A stretch of DNA of 64,000 nucleotides, taken from the NCBI GenBank assembly GCA_016200265.1, contig JACQFE010000056.1, positions 26,166 through 90,165 of the forward strand, in the 5' to 3' direction. The translations under genes were made by a program, and so were the position numbers. Below are positions 36,112 through 46,051 of this stretch, piece after piece. How positions within the stretch are numbered: the stretch's first letter is position 1; every line of letters begins with the position of its first letter. The notes beneath the pieces were generated by a model. The model did no database searches and was not told the origin of the DNA. It saw only the letters and a list, made by a program, of their open reading frames with translations. The DNA is from Planctomycetota bacterium (GTDB taxonomy: Bacteria; Planctomycetota; Phycisphaerae; UBA1845).

Positions 36112-38454
36112 ATGATACATGTCAATCGGATTGCGGATTCCTTCCTGATTTTGCTGGCCACTACATTCGCGCAAGCGAGTGCGCAGATCTGCGAAAACGA
36201 GTGGAGTCAGGCGTTTCCGACGCCGGGCATGGGGGGTGCGTTAGCGTGGTTTGATGATGGCACTGGGCCGGCGCTGTATGTCGGCGGAGGTTTCTACCAT
36301 ACGCCGGATTATGCCAACGTACAGTTCATCGCGCGTTGGAATGGTCTCAATTGGCGACCCGTATCACCCGGCGATTATGGAAACGTCTATGCTCCTGTGA
36401 ATTCGCTCGTTGTGTTTGATGACGGTAGCGGACCGGCATTATACACCAGTATTTCCGGCGCGAGTCTCGAGAAATGGAATGGGCACGCTTGGTCACTGGT
36501 GGACGCAATAGGGGCAACTGCCACAGCCGCTAGAATGGTTGTATTTGATGACGGAAATGGTCAAGCCATTTTCGTGGGGTCTTTGCACTTCCATCTCACT
36601 TCTGGAGACGTGGACGCATACGGCGGTGCCAAGTGGGACGGGACCAATTGGCATTCCATGAACCTTCCGCAAAATAGCGCGATTTACAGTTTTTTTGCCC
36701 GCAACGATGCCGTGGAGCATGCGCTCTACGCGAACATCCGTTACGGAACTTCCAGCGTCATTAACGTTGCAAAATGGTCCGCCACGGGTTGGGTTCAGGT
36801 GGGTCAGTCCCCCGAAGTTTATAACTGGTCCCAAGTATTCGTGAATCCGACAATCGTTACATTTGACGACGGGACAGGGCCGGGCCTTTACATTCTCGGG
36901 AACATGATTTGGAATTCGGCCGACGGAACAAAAGTCAGCACATTTGCACGATGGGACGGACAGAGGTGGAATCCAATGCCCAATCCGTTAACACCGAATT
37001 CGGTGTTTCTTGGGGCGGCAGCATTTGATGATGGAACAGGTTCAAGGATTTTTGCAGGGATCGGATTCGATATTTGGGTTTGGGACGGGTTGAACTGGAC
37101 AAAGGTGATTTCCTTGGATCATCTCGTCACAGGCATAGTAAGTTTTAATGCCCCCGATCCTACGTTATTTGTCAATGGCGGTACAAAGATTCTCCCCAAT
37201 TCCCACGATCGGCCGTACCCTGCCACAGTGAACGGACTGGCAATCCTCAAACCAAACGACATTTGGCGCGGCCTTGGGAACGGCGCTGACGGCGCGGTGC
37301 GAGCGCTTGGCGTCTATGACCTTGGGGGCGGCCCTAGCCTCTACGCGGGTGGAGATTTCATGTCCGTTGGTGGAGTCGGCGCGGGCGGGATCGCGCGATG
37401 GGACGGTCAGCGCTGGTGGCCAATCGGCGCGGCGCAGCCATGGAATATCGGGCATGTGCATGCGCTGACCGCATTTGATGACGGAAGTGGGCCCGCGCTC
37501 TATGCAAGTGGGATTTTCGACAACGGCTATCGCGTCGCTCGCTTCAGTAATAACACATGGAGCTTGATTGAGTCCGGCGATATTTACTCACTAGCGGTAT
37601 TCGATGACGGAAAGGGCGCTGCACTCTATGCAGGCGGCACATTTCAACAATTCTGCATATCCGGTGGTACGTGCGAGCACGTAGCGAGGTGGAACGGGCA
37701 GGAATGGTTGCGACTAGGGCCGGGGTTCGACCGCAAAGTCAACACGCTGGTTGTGTTTGACGACGGCGCTGGATCCAAGTTGTATGCGGGCGGCGACTTC
37801 TCAGAGTCCGGCGGAATTCCCATGAGCCGCGTGTCCAAATGGGATGGAAAAGCGTGGCAAGCTGTCGGCGAGTTCCTGTTCAACTACCCAGTCCTTGCGC
37901 TGGGTGTATTTAACGACGGGACTGGAAGCGCGCTGTATGCCGGTTCCGGCTCGCTGATACACTGGGATGGCGTCTCGTGGCAGGCCGTGCCGAATGGACC
38001 AGGCGGGGCGATCCTATCAATCGTGGGTGATGAGTCATCGAATTCGCCTTCACTGTACGTTGCCGGGTCGCTCGGCTTGCCGGGTTTGGGAGATGGAACG
38101 GTCGCACAATGGGATGGAAACACATGGGAATTCGTCGAGCGAGATTTCCCAGCGTACGCGATGGCTCTATTTGACGACCAAGGGGGTCGCGGGCTGTATG
38201 TGGGCACCCAATCCTCAACCAACAATTACCAATCAATGTCAGGGATCGGACGTTGGGGATGCACGACGTTGCTGGGCGACGTGAATTATGATTTTCGAGT
38301 TGATCTTTCCGATTTCGCGATCTTCCAAGAATGCTTCAACAATCAACAAGCGTGGGGTGAACCCAATCGTTGCAACTGGTCCGACCTCGATGCAAGCGGC
38401 TACCACGACATCGCGGATTTTGCGGCTTTTCAAAATGCGTTCACTGGCGAGTGA
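36112..38454 (+). CDS. secreted repeat (propeller-like) protein with dockerin-like C-terminus
   Basis: A 780-residue exported protein. A signal peptide (ends TFAQASA) is followed by about a dozen repeats of 45-65 residues of the form vaxWdGxxWxxvg...LxVFDDGxGPALYAGGxF, for example FDDGTGPALYVGGGFYHT and FDDGKGAALYAGGTF. The W-D-G and Y-A-G-G pattern suggests beta-propeller blades, two or more propellers in a row. The C-terminus GDVNYDFRVDLSDFAIFQECF ... DLDASGYHDIADFAAFQNAF is a pair of dockerin-like calcium loops, of a type different from the VVDAFKG class seen elsewhere in the window. Extracellular; function unknown. Confidence 0.75.
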   Translation: MIHVNRIADSFLILLATTFAQASAQICENEWSQAFPTPGMGGALAWFDDGTGPALYVGGGFYHTPDYANVQFIARWNGLNWRPVSPGDYGNVYAPVNSLVVFDDGSGPALYTSISGASLEKWNGHAWSLVDAIGATATAARMVVFDDGNGQAIFVGSLHFHLTSGDVDAYGGAKWDGTNWHSMNLPQNSAIYSFFARNDAVEHALYANIRYGTSSVINVAKWSATGWVQVGQSPEVYNWSQVFVNPTIVTFDDGTGPGLYILGNMIWNSADGTKVSTFARWDGQRWNPMPNPLTPNSVFLGAAAFDDGTGSRIFAGIGFDIWVWDGLNWTKVISLDHLVTGIVSFNAPDPTLFVNGGTKILPNSHDRPYPATVNGLAILKPNDIWRGLGNGADGAVRALGVYDLGGGPSLYAGGDFMSVGGVGAGGIARWDGQRWWPIGAAQPWNIGHVHALTAFDDGSGPALYASGIFDNGYRVARFSNNTWSLIESGDIYSLAVFDDGKGAALYAGGTFQQFCISGGTCEHVARWNGQEWLRLGPGFDRKVNTLVVFDDGAGSKLYAGGDFSESGGIPMSRVSKWDGKAWQAVGEFLFNYPVLALGVFNDGTGSALYAGSGSLIHWDGVSWQAVPNGPGGAILSIVGDESSNSPSLYVAGSLGLPGLGDGTVAQWDGNTWEFVERDFPAYAMALFDDQGGRGLYVGTQSSTNNYQSMSGIGRWGCTTLLGDVNYDFRVDLSDFAIFQECFNNQQAWGEPNRCNWSDLDASGYHDIADFAAFQNAFTGE

Positions 38455-38562
38455 CTTGACTCGCCACGATTCCACCATAAAAACCGCAATTCACTCGGCC
38501 TCGAAGTAAACTGGTTGGACTTGGTGATGGTTGCGAATTCAAGCGGCAATTTGCAGACGGCG

Positions 38563-39453
38563 TCACTTGCATAACAGGAATTCGCCCAGCCGCGGCACGA
38601 TATGTTCGTGGGCGTCTTCGAGGACATAGTGGCCGGCATCGGCGAAGCGGTGGACTTCCGCGTTTGGGAAGCGTCGTCGCCATTCGTTGAGGAAAACATC
38701 ATTGAAACAAAAATCGCGGGCGCCCCAGACGATGATCATGGGCTTTTCCTGCAGCGCCGGCAGCTTCGCTTCAATTTCTTGAAGCACGGGAAGGCTCGGC
38801 ACACCCGGTCGATTGGGAATGTCTCGTATGAATCGCAACACGCCGACGCGGTTCGCGTAGCTATCGTATGGAGCAAGATAGCCTGCGGCGACCTCAGGCG
38901 TGATGCGTGTTCGATCGACGACGGCCATTCGAAGGGCCGCCAGTGAAAACACATTCAGCGCTCGCACAGCGACCTCGCCAACGATCGGCCAGCCACAGAG
39001 GCGAATGCGAAAAGGCGTTCGAAGAATTCGGGAATCGGTGCTTAAGAAAGCCGCCGTATTGAACACGACAAGTTTCCGCACGCGCTGCGGATTCGCAGTG
39101 GCCCAACCGAATGCGATCGCACCGCCCCAGTCGTGGCCACTCAATGAAAATTCTTTCAATTCCAAGTGATCGAGCAGGAGTCCGAGGTTGCGAATGTGCG
39201 TCGCGAGGGTGTAGGGATAATCCTGCGGTTTGTCGGAAAGCCCGCAGCCGATGTGGTCCATTGCGATGACGCGGAATCGATCGCGCAGGCCGCGGATGAT
39301 GTTGCGAAAATAGAATGACCATGTCGGATTTCCGTGACAAAGCACCAGCACCGGCCCGTCGCCTTCATCGACGTAGTGCATCTTGATGCCCTCAATAGAG
39401 ATGAAGCGCGATTGGAATGGGTACAGCGGAAAATAGGTTGGGGGCTTCAGCAT
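38563..39453 (-). CDS. alpha/beta hydrolase, haloalkane dehalogenase-like
   Basis: A 296-residue alpha/beta hydrolase. The oxyanion motif is HGNPTWSFYFRN, with the Trp that binds halide in haloalkane dehalogenases. The nucleophile elbow is SGHDWGG, with Asp and not Ser, again as in dehalogenases and epoxide hydrolases. The late VWGARDFCFNDVF and AGHYVLEDAHE supply the acid and the catalytic His. True substrates may be other than haloalkanes; OleB-type beta-lactone decarboxylases share these motifs, but no oleA, oleC or oleD is present here. The ATG at 39453 starts MLKPPTYFPLYPFQSRFI, the usual N-terminus; the longer frame is not supported. Confidence 0.87.
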   Translation of the reverse strand: MLKPPTYFPLYPFQSRFISIEGIKMHYVDEGDGPVLVLCHGNPTWSFYFRNIIRGLRDRFRVIAMDHIGCGLSDKPQDYPYTLATHIRNLGLLLDHLELKEFSLSGHDWGGAIAFGWATANPQRVRKLVVFNTAAFLSTDSRILRTPFRIRLCGWPIVGEVAVRALNVFSLAALRMAVVDRTRITPEVAAGYLAPYDSYANRVGVLRFIRDIPNRPGVPSLPVLQEIEAKLPALQEKPMIIVWGARDFCFNDVFLNEWRRRFPNAEVHRFADAGHYVLEDAHEHIVPRLGEFLLCK

Positions 39454-40261
39454 CGCGGGAACTATACCTGATAACGTCGAAAAGTAGAGAGTTACCTGAC
39501 GAATATCTTCAAGGGCGCTCGATGAAAGAAATTTTTTTGGCGAACGGCGGCTGATTTGAATTGCAGCCGCAGGTTGCGAACCACCCACTCCCCAACTGCG
39601 TGTAAAGTTCCTCTTTCAAATGGGTTCGTTTGGTAAGTATTTTTTTCTCTTGTGTCACGTCGTGGCACTGAAACGAAGACTGAAGAGTGAAGAGAGAAGA
39701 CTGAAAAATAAGAGCGAAGAGCGAATGGCGAAGATCGAAGAATGCGTGGCAACGAGGGAAACGTCGAAAAATCGAAAACTCGAAAAGTCGAAATGAGGGG
39801 AAGGCAATCTGGCAACAAGGGAAACGTCGAAAAGTCGAAACGTCGACAAGTCGAAATGAGGGGAAGGCAATCTAAAAACAGGGCAAAGAGGCAATCGGAA
39901 GGCATTTTGGATTCTCCGGGCGGGTGCGTTCAGAGCGTGCCGCCAGAAAGATAACGTCAGGGGCGCTCGATGAAATGGCTGGATTGGGCGAGCGCGCAAC
40001 GCGGTCCGTGGGCGTATGATTGGAAATCAAACCAGAAATCATGGCCCCAGGTTGCAAACCGCGCGAACTGGGCCACAAACGCTCGACACCAAGGCCGAAC
40101 AATACGCGATCGCGTACCGGAGGACAGCGTCTTCATGGATGAGGCCAGGGTCAGGTGCCCGGAGTGGGCGGCTATCTGCCGAGTTGGGATGCCGCTTGTT
40201 TGTTTATGTTCCGGCTGATTTTCCTTGTCGTGTAGACGGGCGGTCGGTTACCATTGGCGTG
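39454..40261. other. 800-base intergenic region with simple and tandem repeats
   Basis: No gene supported. It holds runs of GAAGA/GAAGAGTGAAGAG-type purine-rich text (39675-39740), a 63-base tandem duplication (39748-39873) and then non-repetitive sequence up to the large FG-GAP-type gene. Frames on either strand over the repeats (on the minus strand PSPHFDLSTFRLFDVS-like) arise from the repeats and lack start signals. Confidence 0.6.
39748..39873. repeat. two tandem copies of a 63-base unit built of TCGAAA words
   Basis: Copy one (39748-39810) and copy two (39811-39873) both run from GGCAAC(G/A)AGGGAAACGTCG through several TCGAAAxx words to AATGAGGGGAAGGCAATCT. They differ at only a handful of positions. 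Within each copy the short word GTCGAAA recurs four times, so the unit itself grew from a shorter repeat. Confidence 0.85.
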
Positions 40262-43200
40262 ATGCATAGCGATCGGTATGGCAGATTTCCACATGCCCCC
40301 GGAGGGCAAAAACTGCTGCATCCATCAAGCACTTGGAGCAGGTGGGAAGGACTCATTCTTGTTGCGATGGGTCTTTTTTGGTCGTCCGGGCGAGCCGCGG
40401 CCGATGACGTCTTCGCCTGGCAGTCGGTCTCCGAGTTGTATGCACCGATGCCTGCTCCGGCGGATTACTTTGGCAATGCCGTCGCTCTGAGTTCGGATTT
40501 TGCGCTTGTTGGCGCTTGGTTGGCTGATCCAGCCGGACCATCTTCGGGATCGGTCTTTATTTTTCGTCGCGGCGATGCCGATGGCAACACCTGGGTATAT
40601 CACGGGCAATTGGCTCCCAGCGACGGCGCACTCGGCGACCAGTTCGGTTATTCGGTGGCGATCAATGGCGACTATGCTGTAGTCGGGGCGTGGAAGGCTA
40701 CCACGCCTCGCGCCATCGCCGCCGGTGCGGCATACATCTATCGCCGCGACGATCGCGGAACGCCGGATAACCTTGCGGACGACGTTTGGGTTCAATCCGG
40801 CAAGCTCACCGCAAGCAATGGTAGTGTCGGGAATAACTTTGGGACGTCTGTTGCCATCCGCGATCCATATATCATCGTCGGTGCCCCGAATTGGGCCTCC
40901 TACGGGGAGGCGTGCGTCTTTGTTCGCGATGACCGAGGAACACCCGTTGACCCCAGCGACGACCAGTGGACCCAACGCGCTTTGTTAGGCCCCACTCGCC
41001 GCCTCGATGTCCCTTATCATCACTTCGGGGTCGCCGTGGCGATTGCCCAAGACCATATTCTCGTTGGGGCGGACGAAGAGCAGGTTGCAAGCAGCCGTCC
41101 TGGCTCTGCGTACGTCTATGTTCGTAATGATGGCGAAACTCCCGCGAACCCCCTTGACGACACATGGACCGAACAATCGTTCCTGACCGCAGGTGATTCT
41201 GCCGATTATCAAAGTTTCGGGCATGCCGTCGCGCTTACCGATGATTTGGCGGTCATCGGGGCGCCCAGCCCCTACGGCTTTACCTCGCAGCGCACTTATG
41301 TGTTTGAGCGCCGTGACGGCGGGACCCCGGCAATTCCCAGTGATGACCAATGGATCCAGACGTCTGAGCTCGCCCCGACGGATCCATCGACAAAAGAGGG
41401 ATTCGGCAACACAGTGGCATTAGCTGGCGGTGCAATTGCGGTTGGCGCCAGCTGGGCGGATAGCGATTCGGTGACACGCTCTGGCGTGGTTTATGTCTTC
41501 CAAAACATCAACAGTGTTTGGCAACAGGAAGCCCGATTGACTGCGCCGACTCCCCGATTCGGAGATGGGCTCGGACGATCAGTTGCCCTCGACGGTAATA
41601 CACTCTTGGCTGGGGCATGGGCTGATGATGATCGTGCCCTGGCGTCAGGCGCAGCACAGCTTTTTCACCTTGCGCCGGCGAACAAGACTCTAATGGCAGG
41701 CGCACCTACAGATTTCAGTAATCATGTGGCCGCCGCAAATTGTTCGGTAACGCGACTCGAAGGCGCAGATATTTCAGAATATGATCGCTTTGGTAAGGCA
41801 GTCGGAGTTGCTGGCGATCTCGTTTACGTTGCTGCTGACCAGAAGACCGTAGAGCAATCATTCGGCGCTGGTGCTGTCTACGTCTACGAATCGAGTGACC
41901 TCACATCTCCAACCAAGATTACAGCAAGTGACGCGACCCGTTACGGCGGATTTGGTTCATCCCTTTCAGCTGAAGATGATCGAATTCTCGTCGGCGCGAA
42001 CTCAAAGGCTTATGTTCTCCGCAAAATGGATGAAAGCTGGATCGAAGAACAGCGTTGGACATCGGCCCAATATGGCAACGGATTCGGTTCGTCAGTGTCC
42101 CTGCGAAATAGAGTCGCTGCGATAGGAGGCTTGCAGGCCGCGCATGTATTTCGGCTGGCAAGTGGTGTTTGGAATCATGAGACCGCTTTGATTCCGGGAG
42201 ACCTTGGCGCTTATGACCAATACGGCACCGCCATCAGTACGGATGGCGCGCGAGTAGCCGTCGGAGCGTCTTATCAGGATTCCCCAGACAAGGACGCGGG
42301 TGCGGTATATGTTTTTCGATTTGATGGAAATAGTTGGACTCGTGAGACCAAACTCTTGGGACACACTGCGTTCGAGCAATTCGGAAAATCCGTCTCGATT
42401 GATGGAGAATGGTGCGCAATCGGCACTTGGGCGGCGAGCGACGCGGGTCCTTGGTCTGGGGCGGTGTACATATATCGATTCGACGGCAACGGCTGGTCGC
42501 TACAAGACCGTATTACTCCTTTGGGTTCGTCGGCCGGAGATGATTTTGGCTATGCGGTGGCACTCCGCGGGGAAAACCTTCTAGTCGGCGCGCCGGCGGA
42601 CGATGCGACGGCGTGCGACGGCGGGGCCGTCTATCGCTTTCGCTGGGATGGGCAGCATTGGTCTCAAGCAGCACGGATCGCTGCCGATGACGCACTAAAC
42701 TCAAGCGCCTTCGGGTACAGTGTCGCTCTTGACGGAGATAATGCCGCGGCTGGCGCGGTCTTCGACCGCTCCGTCGCCCGAAATGGGGGTGCCGCTTATC
42801 TTATTCCACAAGTCACGAATTGCAGGTCGAACGACACCTCGGATGAATGCGCTCACGCAATCGGCGATCACATTGTGTACGCATATGAGGGCGACCGTTT
42901 GCCTTATGATGAAGCAGGCGGCTGGGAAGGCATGCCTTGCGAAAACTCCTGTATTGAGTCAGTTGAGAATGGGAATTTGGTGCTCCGCTGGTTTTCCTAT
43001 GGTGGCGACGCGCAGTATTTCCGCACGTTTGTTAATTCGCCAAGCGACCTTCCCGAATCCTTATGGATCGAGTGGCGATTGCGTTCCAACCATCCTGTGC
43101 CATGTTGTTCCATTAGTTGTGACACCGAAGTATCGATCTTGTATGACGAAATCGAGGAACTCGTAGATTGTTACGGTGATTTTGCAGGCACGCCAGCATT

Positions 43201-44197
43201 TAATGGTTCCATTTCTGGCTTGGACCTGGATCAATTTCACACATTTAGATTTGAAAGCACGGATGGTTCCCATTATACACTCTCAGCGGACGGGACGATT
43301 TTCATTACTGGCGTTGACCAAGGTTATATTGCCTATGACTACCTTCAGTTCTACGCCCACAGCGGTTGCCCGACGGTCCCGTTGCCTTTGAAAATCGACG
43401 AACTTGATTACATTCGTTACGGCTCGATCGGCTCGGGGGAGGCCATCGTAAGTACCGATCCGCCGGCGGGCATTTTGGGTTCCTCCTTGAATCCCAACCT
43501 CAATCAATTCAGGGTGACGTTTGATAATCCCAACTATGTCTACATCAATGATGTTTCGGTCCAAGTCTCAAGCGGGACCGCGCCCAAAGTCATCAAGACT
43601 CGCCGTCAGGACAACGGCCCACCGGAGACCGTTGAGATTGTACTCGATCGAGCGCTGCAACTCGGCGTCACGACGACGTTCACGTTCGCCACGGGCGGAT
43701 CACCGAACACGGTTACATACACGCTGGTTCAAACCGGCGCATGCTGCCAATCCGATGGCACTTGCACCCAATCCACGGACACGGATTGCGCGGCGGCCGG
43801 CGGATCATTTTCGGCCGACGGCTCATGCTCGACGCCGACCGGCTGCTGCCTTTCAGGAGGCACTTGCCGCAATCTGACCGAGGCCTGTTGCTCACTGGCC
43901 GGTGGAACTTCAACTTCAAACGGCCTATGTGAAGGCGATGCCGATCACGACGGTGTGGACGGCATGTGTGGCGACATTTGCCCTTACGATCCCGATAACG
44001 ACATTGACGGCGATGGCCTTTGCGGCGACGTTGATCCGTGCCCGACCTTAAATCCCAACGACGCCAATCACAACGGGATCCCCGATTGTCAGGAACCAAC
44101 GCCCATTCCTACGACCAACCAATGGGGCCTTACAATTCTCGCGCTCGCGCTATTCATCGCCGGAAAAATCTATCTTCCCCGCCGAATTCGAATTTGA
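40262..44197 (+). CDS. large FG-GAP repeat protein with IPTL-CTERM-like sorting end
   Basis: A 1311-residue exported protein. The export helix is LILVAMGLFWSSGRAAA. Residues about 60-860 are FG-GAP-type repeats of about 50-60 residues with FGxxVAxxGDxxxVGAxxxD cores (FGYSVAINGDYAVVGAWKA, FGKSVSIDGEWCAIGTWAA), expected to fold as one or two integrin-alpha-like propellers. A lectin-like sandwich may follow (870-1060). Near the end are a Cys-rich CCxSDGTC segment and calcium-binding thrombospondin type 3-like repeats (DADHDGVDGMCGDICPYDPD). The last 28 residues, PIPTTNQWGLTILALALFIAG plus KIYLPRR, match the IPTL-CTERM pattern with Thr in place of Leu. Start at 40262 gives the signal peptide. Confidence 0.82.
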   Translation: MHSDRYGRFPHAPGGQKLLHPSSTWSRWEGLILVAMGLFWSSGRAAADDVFAWQSVSELYAPMPAPADYFGNAVALSSDFALVGAWLADPAGPSSGSVFIFRRGDADGNTWVYHGQLAPSDGALGDQFGYSVAINGDYAVVGAWKATTPRAIAAGAAYIYRRDDRGTPDNLADDVWVQSGKLTASNGSVGNNFGTSVAIRDPYIIVGAPNWASYGEACVFVRDDRGTPVDPSDDQWTQRALLGPTRRLDVPYHHFGVAVAIAQDHILVGADEEQVASSRPGSAYVYVRNDGETPANPLDDTWTEQSFLTAGDSADYQSFGHAVALTDDLAVIGAPSPYGFTSQRTYVFERRDGGTPAIPSDDQWIQTSELAPTDPSTKEGFGNTVALAGGAIAVGASWADSDSVTRSGVVYVFQNINSVWQQEARLTAPTPRFGDGLGRSVALDGNTLLAGAWADDDRALASGAAQLFHLAPANKTLMAGAPTDFSNHVAAANCSVTRLEGADISEYDRFGKAVGVAGDLVYVAADQKTVEQSFGAGAVYVYESSDLTSPTKITASDATRYGGFGSSLSAEDDRILVGANSKAYVLRKMDESWIEEQRWTSAQYGNGFGSSVSLRNRVAAIGGLQAAHVFRLASGVWNHETALIPGDLGAYDQYGTAISTDGARVAVGASYQDSPDKDAGAVYVFRFDGNSWTRETKLLGHTAFEQFGKSVSIDGEWCAIGTWAASDAGPWSGAVYIYRFDGNGWSLQDRITPLGSSAGDDFGYAVALRGENLLVGAPADDATACDGGAVYRFRWDGQHWSQAARIAADDALNSSAFGYSVALDGDNAAAGAVFDRSVARNGGAAYLIPQVTNCRSNDTSDECAHAIGDHIVYAYEGDRLPYDEAGGWEGMPCENSCIESVENGNLVLRWFSYGGDAQYFRTFVNSPSDLPESLWIEWRLRSNHPVPCCSISCDTEVSILYDEIEELVDCYGDFAGTPAFNGSISGLDLDQFHTFRFESTDGSHYTLSADGTIFITGVDQGYIAYDYLQFYAHSGCPTVPLPLKIDELDYIRYGSIGSGEAIVSTDPPAGILGSSLNPNLNQFRVTFDNPNYVYINDVSVQVSSGTAPKVIKTRRQDNGPPETVEIVLDRALQLGVTTTFTFATGGSPNTVTYTLVQTGACCQSDGTCTQSTDTDCAAAGGSFSADGSCSTPTGCCLSGGTCRNLTEACCSLAGGTSTSNGLCEGDADHDGVDGMCGDICPYDPDNDIDGDGLCGDVDPCPTLNPNDANHNGIPDCQEPTPIPTTNQWGLTILALALFIAGKIYLPRRIRI

Positions 44198-44336
44198 TTG
44201 CGGAGTATGTGAGCAAGGCGGAATCCACTCGCCGACTGTTTGTTCAGCAACGAGTGAAGCAGCTCTGCGCGTGGTGGGCATGGCCCACCCTACGACTGCC
44301 CGCCGTTACGACCCCGAAGGTGGTCGCGGATTGTGG

Positions 44337-44374
44337 CCACGGGTGAAGACCCGCGCAGCGGGTCAAACCCGTGG
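44337..44374. repeat. nested palindrome CCACGGGT...ACCCGTGG, copy 1
   Basis: Outer arms CCACGGGT / ACCCGTGG enclose an inner hairpin GACCCGC / GCGGGTC. A second element with the same outer arms lies at 44475-44503, so these belong to a REP-like family of this genome. Confidence 0.7.
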
Positions 44375-44412
44375 AGAGCGGGGCGAAAATTCATTCTCTT
44401 TTTCTTATTTTT

Positions 44413-44437
44413 CCTCCGCCCCGGATTGGGGCGGAGG
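44413..44437. terminator. possible bidirectional terminator hairpin
   Basis: CCTCCGCCCC-GGATT-GGGGCGGAGG is a perfect ten-pair stem. T-rich sequence (TTTTTCTTATTTTT) precedes it on the plus strand, so on the minus strand it is followed by an A-rich run and on the plus strand by AAACC. Between convergent genes it could end transcripts arriving on the minus strand only if they read this far; a REP-type role is the alternative. Confidence 0.4.
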
Positions 44438-44474
44438 AAACCAAAATAACAATTGGCGGAGGCGTCATCTTCTT

Positions 44475-44503
44475 CCACGGGTTTCGCTTCGCTGCACCCG
44501 TGG
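44475..44503. repeat. palindrome CCACGGGT...ACCCGTGG, copy 2
   Basis: CCACGGGT and ACCCGTGG enclose TTCGCTTCGCTGC. The arms are identical to those of copy 1 at 44337-44374, 100 bases to the left. Confidence 0.7.
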
Positions 44504-44636
44504 CTACAGTCCGCCGCTCCTTCGGAGCGGTCAGAATTGTTGAGCCACAATCCTATCGAGGACGCTCAAACAGCGGTTCTTGGCTGATGAGATCCTCGCA
44601 AACATGGCAGGAGGAACTCGCCCTACATTGGTTGTC

Positions 44637-44656
44637 GACCGACTGGAAAGTCAGTC
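44637..44656. repeat. GACCGACTGGAAAGTC repeat, copy 1 (imperfect)
   Basis: GACCGACTGGAAAGTCAGTC with a following TCAC. One base of the right arm differs from a perfect palindrome. A perfect copy lies at 46782-46801. Confidence 0.6.
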
Positions 44657-44825
44657 TCACACCAAACACGGCGGGTAGAACTACCTGCATAAGTCACGCT
44701 TCGGACTCTGACCCTGCCCTAGCGCTGGAGTTCGGATAGAGGCGCGACCCCCCTTTGTCCCCCCTTGGTAAGGGGGGAGGCATACGATTCATCGAACGCC
44801 ACACTCAATCATTCGGTCGACGCAA

Positions 44826-45926
44826 CTATGAACGCAGGTTGACAATGTCTTTGACGTAGCGGCGGGCGGTTTCAAGAGTAATGCGGCCGGATTGGGCGAG
44901 ACGCTGGAGGTCTTCGTCGAGCGTCCACATGCCGTCTTTCTTGCCGGTTTGGATGGCCGATTCGATGGATTCGATTTTGCCGAAGCGGATGCCGACGCGA
45001 ACCGGCTGATTCACATGAAGCACTTCGACGGCCAGGATTCTGCGATCCCCTTCCATCGCCGGCGGGAGCAAATGCTGGGTCACCACGGATCGCAGGCAAA
45101 GGGCGAGCTGGGTGCGGATTTCGTCCTGACCTTCGTGAGGGAACAGATCGACGAGCCGCGTGATCGCTCCCTTGGCGTCCTGCGTGTGCAACGTGGTCAG
45201 AATGAGGTGACCTGTTTCCGCGGCAGAAAGGGCCATCTGGGCGGTTTCGCGATCGCGAATTTCGCCCACGAGAATCACGTCGGGGTCTTGTCGCAGGCCG
45301 AACTTCAGCCCGTCGAGGAAGGAATCGACGTCGCGGCCAACCTCGCGCTGAGTGACGATGCTGTTTCCGACCCGTCGATGAATGTATTCCACCGGCTCCT
45401 CGACGGTGATGATCCGCTTGCCGCCGGATTGATTGAGCAGATTGATCAGGGCCGCGAGGGTGGTTGATTTTCCGGAGCCTGTGACGCCGGTGATGACGAC
45501 CAGGCCGCTGGGGTATGAAACGAGCTTGCGACCCAGTGCCTCGGGAAAGCCCATCCACTCGAAAGCGGGAATCGCGCTGGGGATGTTTCGCAGGCAGGCG
45601 CACCACTCGCCCTCGGCCAGGAAAAGATTGGCACGAAACCGTCGCGGCTCTCCCTTGTGGGGAAAAATCATCGAGAAGTCAAGATTTTTCGATTCATCGA
45701 GCTTGCCGGCCAGTCGCGGAGGCAGAATGGATTCGGCCATGGCGCGAATTGACGCGGCGCTCCTCGGTGAATCTTCGATCGCTTGCAGCCGCCCGTGAAT
45801 GCGAAAGGAAGCCGGATGGCCGGGAATCAAGTGAATGTCCGAGGCGTCGCGATCTATGGCCGCGGCGAGCAACAATTGCAATTCGCGGTTGATGGCCGGA
45901 ACTTCACCTGCATTCATATTTCCCAT
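44826..45926 (-). CDS. pilT: PilT-like type IV pilus retraction ATPase
   Basis: A 366-residue secretion/pilus ATPase. N-terminal domain with ELQLLLAAAIDRDASDIHLIPGHPASFRIHG, then Walker A GVTGSGKSTTLAALINLL, the Asp box TVEEPVEYIH, Walker B RQDPDVILVGEIRDRETA and the His box TGHLILTTLHTQDA. The C-terminal IESAIQTGKKDGMWTLDEDLQRL corresponds to the AIRNLIREG...T.D..L region of PilT, which favours PilT over the assembly ATPase PilB; the short length agrees. It would power pilus retraction at the inner face of the cytoplasmic membrane. No other pilus genes are in the window. ATG at 45926 (MGNMNAGEV) or 45917. Confidence 0.87.
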   Translation of the reverse strand: MGNMNAGEVPAINRELQLLLAAAIDRDASDIHLIPGHPASFRIHGRLQAIEDSPRSAASIRAMAESILPPRLAGKLDESKNLDFSMIFPHKGEPRRFRANLFLAEGEWCACLRNIPSAIPAFEWMGFPEALGRKLVSYPSGLVVITGVTGSGKSTTLAALINLLNQSGGKRIITVEEPVEYIHRRVGNSIVTQREVGRDVDSFLDGLKFGLRQDPDVILVGEIRDRETAQMALSAAETGHLILTTLHTQDAKGAITRLVDLFPHEGQDEIRTQLALCLRSVVTQHLLPPAMEGDRRILAVEVLHVNQPVRVGIRFGKIESIESAIQTGKKDGMWTLDEDLQRLAQSGRITLETARRYVKDIVNLRS

Positions 45927-46051
45927 GCATCCATTATAACGGCTGAAATTGGCGGTGGTTGCGATTTTTGACAAGTCGTTTGATCGAAAGGGATTGCCGA
46001 TCGTACAATGAGCGTGGATGCTGATAATCTCCCTTACCAGAGGCCAATGCC

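Larger units (their letters stand above)
44198..44825. other. 630-base intergenic region full of palindromes
   Basis: No gene supported. It sits between the stop codons of two convergent genes and holds at least three perfect or near-perfect hairpins plus one copy of a GACCGACTGGAAAGTC repeat. Frames crossing it on both strands are uninterrupted for up to 120 codons only because the palindromes avoid stops. Confidence 0.6.

Noticed and set aside
38563..39453. Part of an olefin (oleABCD) synthesis cluster
   Set aside because: The OleB-like motifs are shared by all haloalkane dehalogenase relatives, and no oleA, oleC or oleD gene is nearby.
39748..39873. CRISPR-like repeat
   Set aside because: The copies are directly adjacent with no spacers of unique sequence, and no cas genes are present.
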